Shown here piece by piece: positions 20,795 through 32,046 of a DNA stretch of 32,046 nt; position 1 is the stretch's first letter, and each line of letters starts with the position of its first letter. The notes beneath the pieces were generated by a model. It ran no database searches. It saw only the letters and a list, made by a program, of their open reading frames with translations, and was not told the origin of the DNA. The stretch is from Brachionus koreanus. Its lineage: Eukaryota > Rotifera > Eurotatoria > Ploima > Brachionidae. The position numbers were made by a program, and so were the translations under genes. The stretch spans positions 1,423,625 to 1,455,670 of the forward strand of contig PJRA01000493.1 of the NCBI GenBank assembly GCA_016987375.1. The letters are read 5' to 3'.

Positions 20795-23700
20795 TTAAAG
20801 AATGTGAAATTTTTTCTTCAATTCAATTATGAGCTGCCAATCCGACTTGGACATTTCTTCACGGAAGTAATTTTTCACCGCATCAATGGATTCACGAGAA
20901 ATCTTACTTACAAGTTGATCAGTGATTAAAAAGTGTCTGCCGAGTAATTTAGGAGCACCGCCAGTAGTGTTTTCAATTTTGATACAAACTTCCTGGCCAG
21001 CCTTGGCAACGTCCATATTTTTATGATTAAACTCAATGCTAGTAACTCTCCCCAAGTCAACAAATTGCTTGTAGTTGAGAAAAAATTTTAAAAAATTTAT
21101 TTAAAAAGAAATTAAAAAAATAAATGTTCTACTTCTTTTCCTTCACGTTCTTGTGTTGTATCTTCGCAAATGGCGCATATAGGACTTCCTATTTTAATAA
21201 AACCGGCTTCTATCTTAACTCCACAAATAATTGGATCTCTGGTGTTAAAAACAAATTGGGGCAAAATTTTCAATTTAAATGGAAAAACGGCCACATCTTT
21301 GTATTCTTCGCGTTTTTGTCTTTTCAGTTCATCCCTATAGCCAATAAACTTGTCAAACAAGTGATAAATAATATCTGCAGTGAAAATTTTAACTCCCAAA
21401 TTGTCAGCCAAATCTTGTGCATCTTTTTCGACTTTGACATCAAATGCCAAAATAACCGCATATTGTGGATCTTTTTCTAACATAATTGATGCAATCGATA
21501 CATCTTTTTTGTGCACTGGACCAATACTGATTCCAGCGTAAGGTATTTTCGAAGTGCGGAGAAATTCCAGAAGCGCCTCTAAACTGCCAAGAGTTGAAGC
21601 CTGGACAAACACACCTGTATCGGACAATTTAATCGAGCTCAAAGCTTGTCTCAGCATTTGTTGCAGCTCATTTTTGTAGTATTCAATCTCGTCTTCTTTT
21701 TGGGCAACAAACATTGGAAGACCAGCCATAGATTTTTCCAATTCCTTAGCAGCTATCTTAACACCTTGAGCTCCATTAACCTCTTTATTATTTCTATAGT
21801 TGTTTTTGACTCTAAGATCTTTATTTGGCTGGGGAAGAAGCAAGCCTCTAACCTGAGTCACAATTGGACCCTCTTGTCCAGGAACTATGATAGTATCGCA
21901 AAGCTTAAGCCTTCCATTAACTAGACACACGTCTATAGTGGTGCCAAGACCTGGAATGGCTTTTACTTCCATAACTGTGCACTGAAGTTCTTTGGAATAT
22001 GAAACTCGTTTGGCCAAAATAGTTTGAGTAAATTTGGTAATAAGAGCCATTAGATTTCCAATTCCATCACTTGTGTGTGCCGAAGTCGGCACTAATGAAA
22101 TGTAATTTTTTGGATCAGGATTTTTATAGTACAATGCAGCGTTTAGTCCTTGCTCAGCCAATTGTACAATTATGTCGTTTGAACGCTTTTCAAACTCTCG
22201 TTTTGTATTATCTGGTTGACTTTCGAGCACTTTAACAATATCGGCAGTCGGATTGCTCTTCCATTCAAAAAGACGATCAATTTTATTCAATGCAACTAAA
22301 AATGGGGTTTTTTTGTCCTTTAAGATGTTAAGAGATTCAATGGTTTGAGGCTCCAAGCCGTGCATTATATCAATAACAAGTATAGCAATGTCGCATAGAG
22401 ACGAACCTCGAGTGCGAAGAGACTTGAAAGACTCGTGGCCAGGAGTATCAATAATCAAGAAACCAGGCAATTTAATTTGATTGCTATAAATTTCGCGACA
22501 CATCTTTGTTCGTTCCTGGATAGTTTCTAAAGGAACATTAGTTGCACCGATTTGCTGGGTAATGCCACCCGCTTCATCTTCTTGCACCCGCGTTCGTCGA
22601 AGATTGTCCAATATTTTCGTCTTTCCAGTATCGACGTGTCCAAGTACACAAATGACTGGCGATCGCAAGTTGTCAACACTTCGATTCTTTTCAGCTTCTT
22701 CATGTCTTTTCTTAAAAAAATTTTGAATAAAATTTTAAAATAATAAATAAATAATTAATTTCAGAGTTTTTTTTTTTTTTTTAAATAAAAATTTTAAAAA
22801 ACTTGTCAAAAATTTTTTTTACTCAATATTGATAAATAGCCTTTTGATCAAGAGATCAATGTTGAAATTCACTACATTCAAGCTTTCTATTTACAATAAT
22901 ATTTATTATTTAATTTTTATAGATTTTGTTAAAAAATTTAAAAGATTTAATTTCTCTAATTTGTTTGCCTTTAATTTGTTTTATTTTTAAAAGAAATTAA
23001 CTTTTTTATACAATTTATGAATAAATGAAGTGTTAATCAGTTTATTAGACAAAGGCACTGGCTTGTAGATTAGCCTTGAAATTGTCACAAATTAACTTCA
23101 TTTTTTGAACATTGATTTTTATAATTAGATTTATCTAAGAGTGAAAAAAAAATTTTTTTGCAGTTGAAAAACAAAAAGAGAGTAAAATACTCATAAATAT
23201 AATAAAGAAAAATTTTTACTTGTAAACGAATTCGAATTCGTTCCATAAGCGGCAAGCTCATATCTTCACTTTCAATTTCGCTCTCCACTTCACTCTCTTC
23301 GCTTTCTTCTTCTGATTCTTCTGATTCTTCCGTTTCAGCAGCTTTTTTGTTCGATGATACGGTAGCTGCCGACGATACTCCTGAAGTTGTACTAGCAGTA
23401 GTTTTTTTAGATATTGTTGAAACGTTTGTCTGATCTTCTGTCTCTTCTTCATCTGAATCATCCCAATTGTCTTTTATTTTTTCTTCTTTATCAACTTTTA
23501 TTTCTTCAACTGTTTGAGACAAATTTTCTTTAAGTTCGTGTTCTTGCTCTTTTTCTTGTTCTTTAGCTTTTGATTGCTTTTTTTTCGGTTTTTCAAATTT
23601 GGGTTTGGTCTGTTTTTCAACAGTTTCGGCAGCTTCAGTAGCAGGTATTATGGCTCTCATTGCTTGTAATTGAAGCAGCGCTCGCTGTTTAGCCTCCTTT

Positions 23701-24358
23701 TGCTCTTTTGATTCAAATTTTCCTTCTTTTTTGAGTCGAGCTATTCTCTCCTTTTCTTTTTGTTTCTTTTTTTCCTTTCTTTCTTTTTCAAGTCTTTCTT
23801 GCTCCAATCGTTTTTGTTTAGCCTCTTCTTCTTTTCTTTGTTTCTCAGCTTCTTCTCGCGCCAACTCTTCCTCCTTTTCTTTAGCTTTGGCCAAGGCTTC
23901 TTTCAACGCTGATACACCTGCACCGGGTTTCTTCTTTGCCTTTTCTCCCTTTTTAGGCTTTGTAGTTTCTTTTGCCTCAACTTTCTCTTTTTCTTCTGAC
24001 ACTGGAGCTGGTTGAGGAGCAAGCTCGGTTTTCTCATCTTTTGTTTTTTTTTCTTCTTTTGTTTCTACCTTCTTAGCTTGTCCATTAGCATTCTCGGCTT
24101 TGGTAACAGTAGATTTAGGAGCTGGTTTTTTCTTCGGCTTTTTTTCCTCTTTTTTCGGCTTCTGCACAGCTTCTTGGTCATCTTCTTGTTGGTTTTCTTT
24201 GCCAGCTTTTTTCTTTGACTTTTTCTCTGCCTTTTTTCGCTCCTCTTCTTCAGCAAATTCTCGCTCCATTTGCTAATACAAAAATTTATTCACAAAATAT
24301 TCGAAATTCAAAAAAAAAAACTTACAGCTAATAGTTCCTCATTGTCTTGATCCTCCAT
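20795..24358 (-). CDS. EIF5B: Eukaryotic translation initiation factor 5B
   Basis: Four exons (minus): 24326-24358, 23220-24272, 21133-22710, 20795-21067; all joined in phase 0, 978 aa (human about 1,220). This GTPase joins the 60S subunit to the 48S initiation complex and positions initiator tRNA. Residues 1-360 are a Lys/Glu-rich disordered arm, shorter than in vertebrates. The G domain has GHVDTGKT 386-393, GGIT 410-413, DTPGHE 450-455 (His454 is the expected catalytic His) and NKID 504-507. Domains II-III follow, including VQASTLGSLEALLEFL and GPVHKKDV. Domain IV ends SDWQLIIELKKKFHIL, the eIF1A-binding tail. Start: first ATG, MEDQDNEELLA, then a canonical GTAAG donor. Intron 2 is 509 nt with no visible insertion; intron 3 is 65 nt. 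Everything needed for function is present. Confidence 0.96.
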
Positions 24359-25622
24359 TTCGATTTAAATCTTGATCTTGCCTTTTCAATTGCTTTTAAA
24401 GCAAATTAAATATTGATTCTACCTCGTGATAATTTTTTTAAAAATTGAAAGTATAATATTTGTAAAATTTCTATATATTTATAGTGAAATATAATTTCAA
24501 TTATGAAAAAAAAATTGAACAATAATTTTTTAATAATCTTAAAAAAAGAAAATTATTAGTTTCCAAAGCAAAGCGAAGTATATACCAATTTTTTATTTTA
24601 AACTAAAATAAGGCATAGACTAGCTCAATTATACAAAAAAAAATTCGAAATATGGCATATGGCATTAATTGCAAATTTATATGAGCTAAGTTTCAAATTT
24701 CAAATCTTTATTAAATATTTTATAATATGCACACTTGCACAAAATATTATTCTACAAAATAGTCTCATATTTTTTCAATATATTTTTCTCTATAAATATA
24801 TGAAAGTTTTTTAACATTTTTACCAAATTAAAATTAAAAATGCCCACCAAACTTTTTAGGAATTTTAATCATAATTTTGGGCCCACATTTTTTTATAATT
24901 AAAAACGAGTAAAAAAATTTGAAAAGAGCATTTTTGCTCCTTAGATTAGTCTAGAAATTATTATTTGTCAATTTGAAACGTGGCCAGATAATTCATTATG
25001 ACAAGTTCAATTTAGTCACAAGAATATTAATCGTGGACTCTAAAAAATTTATTATTAACAAAATCTCGTATCTAATGGAATCTAATGAAAATTTTTTTAA
25101 TTTGTATAATCAACTTTATGTTTTAAAAAAAGCTAATTTCATTATTATCTGAAAACATTTATCTCAAGATTGAAGAAATTTTTCAAATTTTATTTTAATT
25201 GATTAAAAAAATTTTTTATTTTTTTTTCTTACTGCAATAATTTAATTAAATATATCTAAAATTTATGTTTAATTAGAATATTCTTAAATTTTATTTTGTT
25301 TACTTAAATTTCAATAAAGAATTAAATTAAATAAATAAATTATCTATTACTTTGCGTCATTTTAGAAAAAAAATTATTAAAAAATTTTTTAGCAAAAGTT
25401 AATATTCGAGAAAATAGACAGAAGACCAACATAATTAAACTGTGTCTGTGCTTATAAACACATGTCTGTGATTCTTAATTTATTTTTTAATTGCAAAATT
25501 TTGAGGATTTTAAAGTAAGGGATGATTCTATTGAAAATTCTAGGACTTATAAATGAACTAAATTACGCTTAAAGCTTATTTGTAGTGTTAGGTACCGTCA
25601 ATCACGGCCATTGGACCACCAT
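24359..25622. other. Intergenic, upstream of EIF5B; no gene seen
   Basis: AT-rich with no exon, RNA gene or clear repeat apart from the dispersed repeat that begins at 25623. The EIF5B promoter should lie within the first few hundred bases; I see no diagnostic motif. Confidence 0.5.
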
Positions 25623-25649
25623 AACTTGGTGTTGGCCGTCTTGATGGCG
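25623..25649. repeat. Second copy of the GC-rich dispersed repeat
   Basis: Perfect 27-base match, in reverse complement, to 11197-11223. Weaker similarity extends to the left to about 25600 (GGTACCGTCAATCACGGCC against the sequence near 11240). The 14-bp-arm hairpin of the first copy is not conserved here. Confidence 0.75.
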
Positions 25650-25817
25650 GTTGAGGAAAATTTTTTTTTCAATTTTTAACTTTTTTATTATACTAAAGTG
25701 TGATGTGATGTTAATATCTTGGCTGAACATGTGGTATGCGTAAAATCGGTCACCAATTTAAAAAAAAAGAAAATGCAATGCAAGACTAACTTCCTTCTAA
25801 TTTAACTCTTCTTCTTT

Positions 25818-27287
25818 GGTGAATTATTATTTGTGCTCCTAAATAAACTGAATGTGTTACCTTAAATTTCTTATTTGTGCTCTTAAATTAATTAAATTAA
25901 CTCTTAATATAATTAATTGAGATATTATTCAACGTGTGCTCTAAAAAGTATTAATCGAACACATATTATACTTATTTAAACATCTAAAAGTGTAATAAGA
26001 GATATTAAATTAATTAATAGTGCTCTTAAAAAAAATTAAATCGTTTCTTAAGTAAATTTTTTTTTTTATAATAAAAAAATTTATCATAAATATTTATTTC
26101 CGTTTTCTTACCGAATTTTTTTTCTAAAAATCAAATGGAAGATATTGGGAGTTAGTTCAACTAGAAGATTTTCGATCAGATGAAAGTTCATCTGAATCAG
26201 AAGAAGAAGTAGTGAGTGACCAATAGTAGCAAAACAAGAAGAGCAAGGTCATGGGTTTCCGAGGAAGTTTACGAAAATAACCAACAGGTAAACGAATGGT
26301 TAAAATTAAATAAATTTTGGTCTTTAGATAAAATTTACCAATCGGATGCAGGTCGAAAAGTATTTTATCGTTGCAATCTAGTGAAAAAAAGAGGACCGCA
26401 ATGCGAAAAAGTCATGCATGTTCAATACTTTTTTTTGAAAATTTCATTAAAATGCCTAAAAAATCCGATCGATCATCGGAATTTTTATCAAATTTTCAAA
26501 AAAAAAAACAAATTTAAATTAAAAAATTTACTTCTAATAAATCGATTTTGTAAGAAAATAATGAATTCTAAAACGTGACTTATTTTTTCTTAATAAATTA
26601 GTGAAAATTGAAAATTTCTAATTTTTTTTTATTAAAATGGACACTTTTTGTTCAAAATCTATAGTTTAAAAGTCAAAAATAAAAAAAAGTGAGCTCAACA
26701 ATTTGTTTAGAATTTTGTTCTAGTTTCTGATTCTGCAAAAAAAAGTAGGGGTTAGGGGGTAAACCGAGGACGAGATACAAAAATAATGTAAAAATGACCA
26801 ATTTTTCTCATTTTTGACCCCTACACTTGACCGATATATTAAAAAATATATCTAATAAGTATACCGTTGTATAGCTGAGTTTATGCGCTTTCAGATTTGG
26901 TGCATAATCAATAAATTAAGTCTTTTAGAAATTGAGATATTTTGACTTGATTAGATGAAACTTTCGATTTTTTTTTATTCTTTGAGGAGGGGTGGTCAAA
27001 AATATTTTTTTTTGACGCCCCCTAAAAAATTGTATTTTCTAGGTTTTCAACTATGCATATTAATATTTTATGGTCGAAAACTTGAAATTCAGATAGTGCT
27101 GTAGTTTTGACCTGCGCGAACCTTAATGTCTATTAAAAATAAATAATAAATAATATAAAATTTAAATAAAATAATATTTTTGTTTCTTAATTTAGTATTT
27201 TAAGAGCACATTTAATAATATTAAGTGTACACTTTTAGTAATTTTAGAGCACATTTAAGATATTTAAGAGCACAATTAATTACAACC
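25818..27287. mobile_element. MULE-like DNA transposon with 10-bp target duplication
   Basis: A 1,470-bp element flanked by CTTCTTCTTT on both sides (25808-25817, 27288-27297); Mutator-type elements usually duplicate 8-11 bp. Ends: GGTGAATTATTATTTGTGCT at the left and, reverse-complemented, GGTTGTAATTAATTGTGCTC at the right. Subterminal repeats of the form TGTGCTCTTAAAT occur four times near the left end (about 25832, 25876, 25935, 26019) and three times inverted near the right end (about 27199, 27245, 27264). The interior has a broken coding piece at 26143-26445. It lacks a transposase core, so it is probably a nonautonomous deletion derivative. It lies between the EIF5B promoter side and the RING-TMEM272 gene. 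Confidence 0.78.
26143..26445 (+). pseudogene. Transposon ORF remnant with a FLYWCH-like zinc-binding segment
   Basis: The first frame reads YWELVQLEDFRSDESSSESE up to a stop at 26226. A shifted frame then reads KTRRARSWVSEEVYENNQQV and KVFYRCNLVKKRGPQCEKVM. The WxxxKxYxSxxGRKVFYRCN...KxRGxQC pattern is the kind found at the N terminus of MULE and related transposases, where it is thought to bind element ends. No ATG, a frameshift and loss of all downstream coding sequence show it is dead. It lies entirely within the element at 25818-27287. Confidence 0.6.
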
Positions 27288-27297
27288 CTTCTTCTTT

Positions 27298-27918
27298 CTA
27301 TTAATTAATAAAATATTTATTAAAAAATACGAAAAAATTTAAAATTACAATTTTGATTTTTTTAATTTTGCTTGATATATTAAATCGATCTCTGATGATC
27401 GGTGATTGTAAAGATTGTCAATTAATTATTAATGAAAACTTCCAATCCAAATTTATATAATGGTGTTTTGGTCAGACATTTAAAATTTATTTTTAATCCT
27501 GCTTTATTATAATTAATAAGAAAATTTTCTCTTTTTTTTGGAAAAAAATTAATAAAAAATTCATTCTCTTATGAAATGTAAAATTTTTTAAATTTCAGAA
27601 TTTTTATTTAAAAAAAATATATTAAATTTTTTTAAAGAATTTTTTAACATATGAAGTTAATTTTTAAAAAAACACTTTTTTCTAGACAAAAATATTGTGA
27701 ATGTAAGTCAAAACTATGTCGAATTTTATTTGCAAAAATAAAATAACTTATGAAAAGGAGAGTACCATTTCATTTCTAAGCTAGAATATCAGAAAAGTAA
27801 AGTTAACCGACTATGAATTTTAATAATAATTAAAAGTCATATTAAATTATAAGCTTTTTTATATTTAAATTTTTAATACTTTATTTGAAAGTATCTTTTA
27901 AAAAGATTTTTTAGAGTT
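27298..27918. other. Intergenic; no gene seen
   Basis: AT-rich sequence between the MULE-like element and the RING-TMEM272 gene, holding that gene's 3' UTR. No exon, RNA gene or clear repeat was found. Confidence 0.5.
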
Positions 27919-29424
27919 TTATTTCTTTAGAAAACAGATGCAACAGCATACTAAATTTCCAATAATAAGCATTAATACAAAAAGTATGTAAACTATATTG
28001 AGAGTCCAAAAGGAAAAGTTAAAAACGGTTTGATTACAATAAGTACTTGAGTTTAACTTGTTCTCGCTTTGCACTTGATTATGTATTGGATAAATCCACG
28101 CATTACCTTTTTAAAGTGTGAATTATTTAGAAATTTTAACAGAGAAAAATTTTACCAGTAAAAAACCAAGCTATGGTAAATACTTGAACCATAAAGAACG
28201 GCAATAGAAGAAAAAAAACAAATAAAAGTTTTTCACCAAAAGATCTTTGTCGAAATGTACGAAAAAGTAAATATGATACCAGAGCTGCAGTCAGCACATC
28301 ACCCAAAATATTGGAGCTTCCTCCTACAATTAACCAAATTGGAATCAAAAAATTTATTGGACATTCCCCCAAATGAAGTGCACCTTAAATTAAATTCAAT
28401 ATATTTTTTTAATTTAATTAAAATAAATTTAGATAAATTAATTATTTTGAGTTTTTTTTTTAATCTTACCAATTACTATCATAGCTAATGGATATATTAT
28501 AAAAATGATCAGTGTAAAAAAAATTATTGTCACCACAGTAACTAAAAATAATCTTTTAAAATATTTTTTATTTAAGCAAAGAAAAAACAAACGTTTTTGT
28601 CTAGAGCTAAAAGTAAGGGCATCTAAATTATCTTCTGCCGGTAAATTATCGCTGGCTATTTGATTATTCGGTGAAATACTGTTGCCTATTGAAAATAATG
28701 AGGCTATATGTTGATTGAATGAATTTGTACTGTCCATTTCAAAAAATATATTTTCAAATTTTTTAATTAGTTCCTCATTTGGCTTTGAATTATATTCCTT
28801 AAACAATTGTTCCAGTTGATTTTTTTTTTGTGAAAAAAAATTTGACTTTTCCATCGTTTTTGCTATTAGAATTTCAATGTCATTTTTAATTAATTTTAAA
28901 TTTTCATTGCTATATTTGTTCTCATCAAGGTCAATTTTTTTCTTTAAATTATCTAATGTTTTCCTTAAATTTTCATGTACCTCTATATTTTGTTGATGCT
29001 TATTGTCAATCAATTTCAAGATTGTTTTTAATTTTTCATTCAAGTCTTCATTATTCTCATTGGAATTATCCGTCATTGTCATTTGAGCTTTGTTTTTCGC
29101 AGTTGAAAAAAATAAATCTATATTTGTGCTGAGTTCTGCAGTTACTGAGTTTAGACTGTTCATTTTAATCTCTATTTGATAGTAGATAATTGGGATAGTT
29201 GGCTTGGGAAGGCGCTTAATGATTTCCCAGTTTGGAATTTTGGTTTCATATTTAGTGCGACAGAACGGACAGTTTGGTTTTTGCAAGCTATTGAAACAAC
29301 TAAAACATATTGCGTGACCACAAGGAACAAGAGAAAACGGCTTTCTGTCAAAATTGTTGTAATTCTCAATACAAAGTTCGCATTCAAATTTTGGCTCGGA
29401 TTTTATTGTTAAGTCGGAAGTCAT
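27919..29424 (-). CDS. RING finger / coiled coil / TMEM272-like membrane protein fusion
   Basis: Three exons (minus): 28470-29424, 28156-28383, 27919-28106, phase 1 at both introns, 456 aa. N-terminal C3HC4 RING with every ligand present (C15, C18, C35, H37, C40, C43, C52, C55; CELC...PCGHAICFSC...CPFC). A Lys/Glu/Asn-rich predicted coiled coil follows (about 105-225), then four membrane helices: LFLVTVVTIIFFTLIIFIIY, FLIPIWLIVGGSSNILGDVL, LLFVFFLLLPFFMVQVFTIA and FWTLNIVYILFVLMLIIGNL. The membrane part carries the TMEM272 signature (PLAMIVIGALHLGECP, IPIWLIVGG, YCN...F.FW, CCCIC). RING and first helix are in one exon, so the fusion is not a gene-joining artefact. The family's function is unknown; a membrane-bound ubiquitin ligase is inferred. 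The ATG at 29424 is the first in frame. Confidence 0.85.
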
Positions 29425-30858
29425 TTTCAAATTTCAAAAATCTTGAATTTAAATTGAGCTTAGCATTCCGATAATTCTTGACAAATGAAACTTTTTATTA
29501 CATACTGAAAAGTAACAATTTAAATCAAATAATATATTAAAATAATAAATTAGTTAAATTTTTTAAGCTACTAGGTTACATGTCATGTAATTATTCAAAT
29601 AAATTAGTAAATATGTTATATAATTCAGGTAGAGAAATTTTATTTTATGACAACATGCTTATTCTAAAATATTTCAATATAATATAGAATTAGAAAATAT
29701 TAATATAAAAATATTCTGATATTTGCGTAAACCAAACTGGCTGTTTATGTTTAATTAGGTAACATTACATGAATCATGATAATCTAATCAAAAACATAAA
29801 TTATTGTATATAAACTAGCAGCGTCTTGCCTGACAAAGCATTAAGACATTTTTTGAAAACATCCTTAAAGATGCTGAATTTAAAATTAAAATTTTTAATA
29901 ACGAAACCCCCTCAATTTGGCAGAAAGCCTACTTTCCCGTATTTTTTCTAAAAAGAATCGAAGAGCATATAATTATTTTAAATTTTAAAATAACAAAATT
30001 TTTCATTAGATCGACTTTGGCATTTATTTTAACAATACAAACGAGAACAAAACCTTTGCTAGTTGAAAAGAAAATATTTTATTTTCATTTATAAAAATTT
30101 TCTTTTCTTTTTAAATCTTATATTAATTCAAAATTTTCAAAAGTATTCTATAAAGAAAAATGGAAGTCCTCAGACTATTAAATTATAAAAGAAAATTGTA
30201 TTTTTAATTGTAGAGCTCGAAGTAAAATAAAAATAAAAGTAATAAGTCTATTCTACACAAGACAAGCTGCTTTTTTTAGCAAAATTTTATAAATTTTTTC
30301 TCGTTTTTTAATGTTAACTTTGATATTTTCGAAAAGTTAATTTAAATTTCTAATAAAAATGTCCTTGCAGAATGTTCTAAATCATGTGGAACAATTTGAT
30401 TAACCTATTCTTTCCATATTTAATAATTAGCTGATTTATTTGATTGATAAAGCCTAGTCATTGACAATGAGCTGAACTTGACTACAAATAAATTGAATTA
30501 ATTTTTTCACATAATTTAGAAGTAATCTTATTTTATTATTATATAAATGGATTTTTTTGCAAAATGCAAATTTATTAATTATGAAATCTAAAATCTTACA
30601 AAAAAATACTATTAGTATTTTCAAATAACATAAAAATAACACCAAGAATTTATAATGAAAACTTTGTTTCAAAAAAAAACTAGACCCTAAAGATTATTTA
30701 ACATAAATTAAGAAAAAATTAGTAGAATATAGCTTAAGATTAGTCAAGCCGAATAAGGAACAAATTGAAACAAGATATTATCAAATATTTTTAAAATTTT
30801 AAACCCATCTATCATATCTTTACTTGAAAATTTTCTCCAGTTGTCTATCATTGTTCTA
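29425..30858. other. Intergenic, upstream of the RING-TMEM272 gene; no gene seen
   Basis: AT-rich. The minus-strand open frame at 30454-30672 is low-complexity and has no support. Around 29814-29850 a motif (AAACTAGCAGCGTCTTGCC) loosely resembles the terminus of a widespread invertebrate transposon, but nothing around it confirms that. Confidence 0.45.
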
Positions 30859-31529
30859 AATAGGGTTCAAAAAGTAATGGCCGTTTTTTAAAAATTAAAA
30901 TAACTTTGCTTGTGTAAAAAAATCAATTATAAGCTAATGTGAATTTTATCAATGACATTGTCACCGATCTTTACACAAAAATGTGCTCGGTACAATGCCA
31001 TTTTGGAAATTTTTGTCTAATAAAAATTTTTACAAAGTTTTGACAAGGCTAGTCTACAAATCTAATAAATAAAAATTATTTTTTTATTCACACTTTGTAA
31101 TTGAATAAAAAGTGAAAAATTTTTCTGGTGTAAAAAGTTAAAATGAATTTTAGAAAAAACAACTAAATCATCGGAAATATACTTTGATGTAGCTGTTTTG
31201 TTAAGTCCTTAAAAGGTTTGGTATTTTTGGTTTTATCATCTATTCAACTCCAAAATCTAAGTCATAATACACAGTATTAAATGCTCTTCAAAATTATATG
31301 TCTTACTCTTATTTTTATTAACTCTAAAAATTTTTATTTAGTGAAAACTTTAAATGAAAATTCTGAAATTTTGGAACTGTTAGGTCATTATTTGAAAAAA
31401 GATTATCAGCAACAACAGAATGAAACATTATTAGTGGAATGTGAAAATGTGCTTAAAGTAACAAGTGTACAAGATTGGTTCAGAAATTTTATAGTGGTGA
31501 TATATGGCGAGAGAGATTATAGAGCATAA
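30859..31529 (+). mobile_element. mariner-family relic 3: 5' end and transposase N terminus
   Basis: GGGTTCAAAAAGTAATGGCC followed by GTTTTTT (30859-30885), preceded by TA, looks like a mariner 5' terminal repeat. About 400 nt downstream, the open frame 31281-31529 (82 aa) ends with ILELLGHYLKKDYQ, ETLLVECENVLKV and TSVQDWFRNF. This is the first helix-turn-helix of mariner transposases (family pattern: GE..L...T.Q.WF.RF). The same VEGENVLKV words occur in relic 1. The frame's hydrophobic first 20 residues imitate a signal peptide but are probably read-through of transposon leader. Catalytic parts are absent. Confidence 0.6.
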
Positions 31530-32046
31530 TTTTTTATATTTTGAAGATTAGTTATTGCTTTTTCTATTGATAAATTAAAAAAAGTTTAAAAACAAAGCAA
31601 AATTTTTTGATTTACCCCAACAGATCTTGAATTTTAAGTACATCTGTTCAACTGTCTCAACTTAAACTGCAACGAATTCTATTATTTTCTATATTTTGCA
31701 AATATCTTTATACCAAATGCTAAATGAGTAAAGAATTTTATCTTAAATCAAATTATTTTAGCTTCTTTTCACCAAAAGCAGATCAAATTGATATCTGAAA
31801 ATAGACTGATAAAATTGTTTGAACAAGAAACTAGCTTTGTTAGAATTTGGAACTTTGGACTTAGTCTTAATAAAATTTGCTTAATTAAAAACTTTTTGCT
31901 TCTTTCTTTGACTTCAATTAAATCTGGCACTAAATCACTATTTTTGGTAAACCCAAATAAACTTTATTTTGAACTCGAGGTATTACAGTGTTGTTTAGTG
32001 TTATGTTTTTTTTTTCCTTATTCACTCCTTGTGGAGCATAGGGTCA
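31530..32046 (-). other. No gene seen; possible retroelement 3' end at window edge
   Basis: Mostly AT-rich, no exon. In minus orientation the last about 40 bases read TGACCCTATGCTCCACAAGG, then AGTGAATAAGG and a poly(A) run. A CTCC-ACAA-GGAG hairpin before an A-rich tail is common at the 3' ends of invertebrate non-LTR elements. Most of such an element would lie beyond the window. Confidence 0.35.

Noticed and set aside
21124..21480. Plus-strand frames opposite EIF5B
   Set aside because: Antisense shadows of a strongly conserved coding exon.
23085..23219. C-terminal extension of the EIF5B charged exon
   Set aside because: It is the start of an intron; splicing at CAA|GTAAAA joins in phase to the exon leading into the G domain.
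29176..29412. Frames opposite and in other phases of the RING exon
   Set aside because: Shadows; only the minus-strand frame with the full set of eight ligands is supported.
30454..30672. Minus-strand frame of 72 aa
   Set aside because: Low-complexity hydrophobic and Lys-rich sequence typical of AT-rich noncoding DNA.

Overview
This is an AT-rich animal nuclear window. It carries five multi-exon protein genes in a background of decayed transposons. Evidence for an animal: GT-AG introns that are mostly about 50-65 nt when free of insertions, PA-TM-RING ubiquitin ligases, a metazoan-type AASDH (adenylation, carrier and PQQ propeller), EIF5B and a TMEM272-like domain. Together with mariner, CR1-like non-LTR and MULE-type elements this suggests a small invertebrate; a rotifer-like genome would fit, but that is inference and I cannot name the species.

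Layout. 1-687: decayed reverse transcriptase on the minus strand. 688-3478 (minus) and 6081-10312 (minus): two paralogous PA-TM-RING E3 ligases (A and B) in tandem, with matching exon structure. 4863-5160: 3' end of a non-LTR element between them. The RING-splitting intron of gene B has grown to 2.5 kb around reverse transcriptase relics. 10313-10598: short divergent promoter shared by gene B and AASDH. 10599-18063 (plus): complete AASDH in 14 exons (980 aa); its long introns hold a mariner relic, TTAA-flanked MITEs and a GC-rich hairpin repeat. 18064-20794: gene-poor, with a coding remnant, a solo LTR and a truncated non-LTR element. 20795-24358 (minus): EIF5B, 4 exons, 978 aa. 25818-27287: MULE-like element with a 10-bp target duplication. 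27919-29424 (minus): a gene fusing a RING finger and coiled coil to a TMEM272-like four-helix membrane domain. 29425-32046: mostly empty, with a mariner relic and perhaps the 3' end of another retroelement.

The genes do not form one pathway. Three of the five (A, B and the RING-TMEM272 gene) look like membrane-anchored ubiquitin ligases. EIF5B is a translation housekeeping gene and AASDH is a carrier-protein enzyme that activates beta-alanine in mammals. Exon models were built by hand from splice sites and reading phase; no alignment or transcript evidence was available. Most worth following up: the RING-TMEM272 fusion, the acidic residue replacing the same zinc-ligand Cys in both PA-TM-RING paralogs, a GC-AG intron in gene B, a copy of a gene B exon segment beside a retroelement tail, and the MULE-like element.
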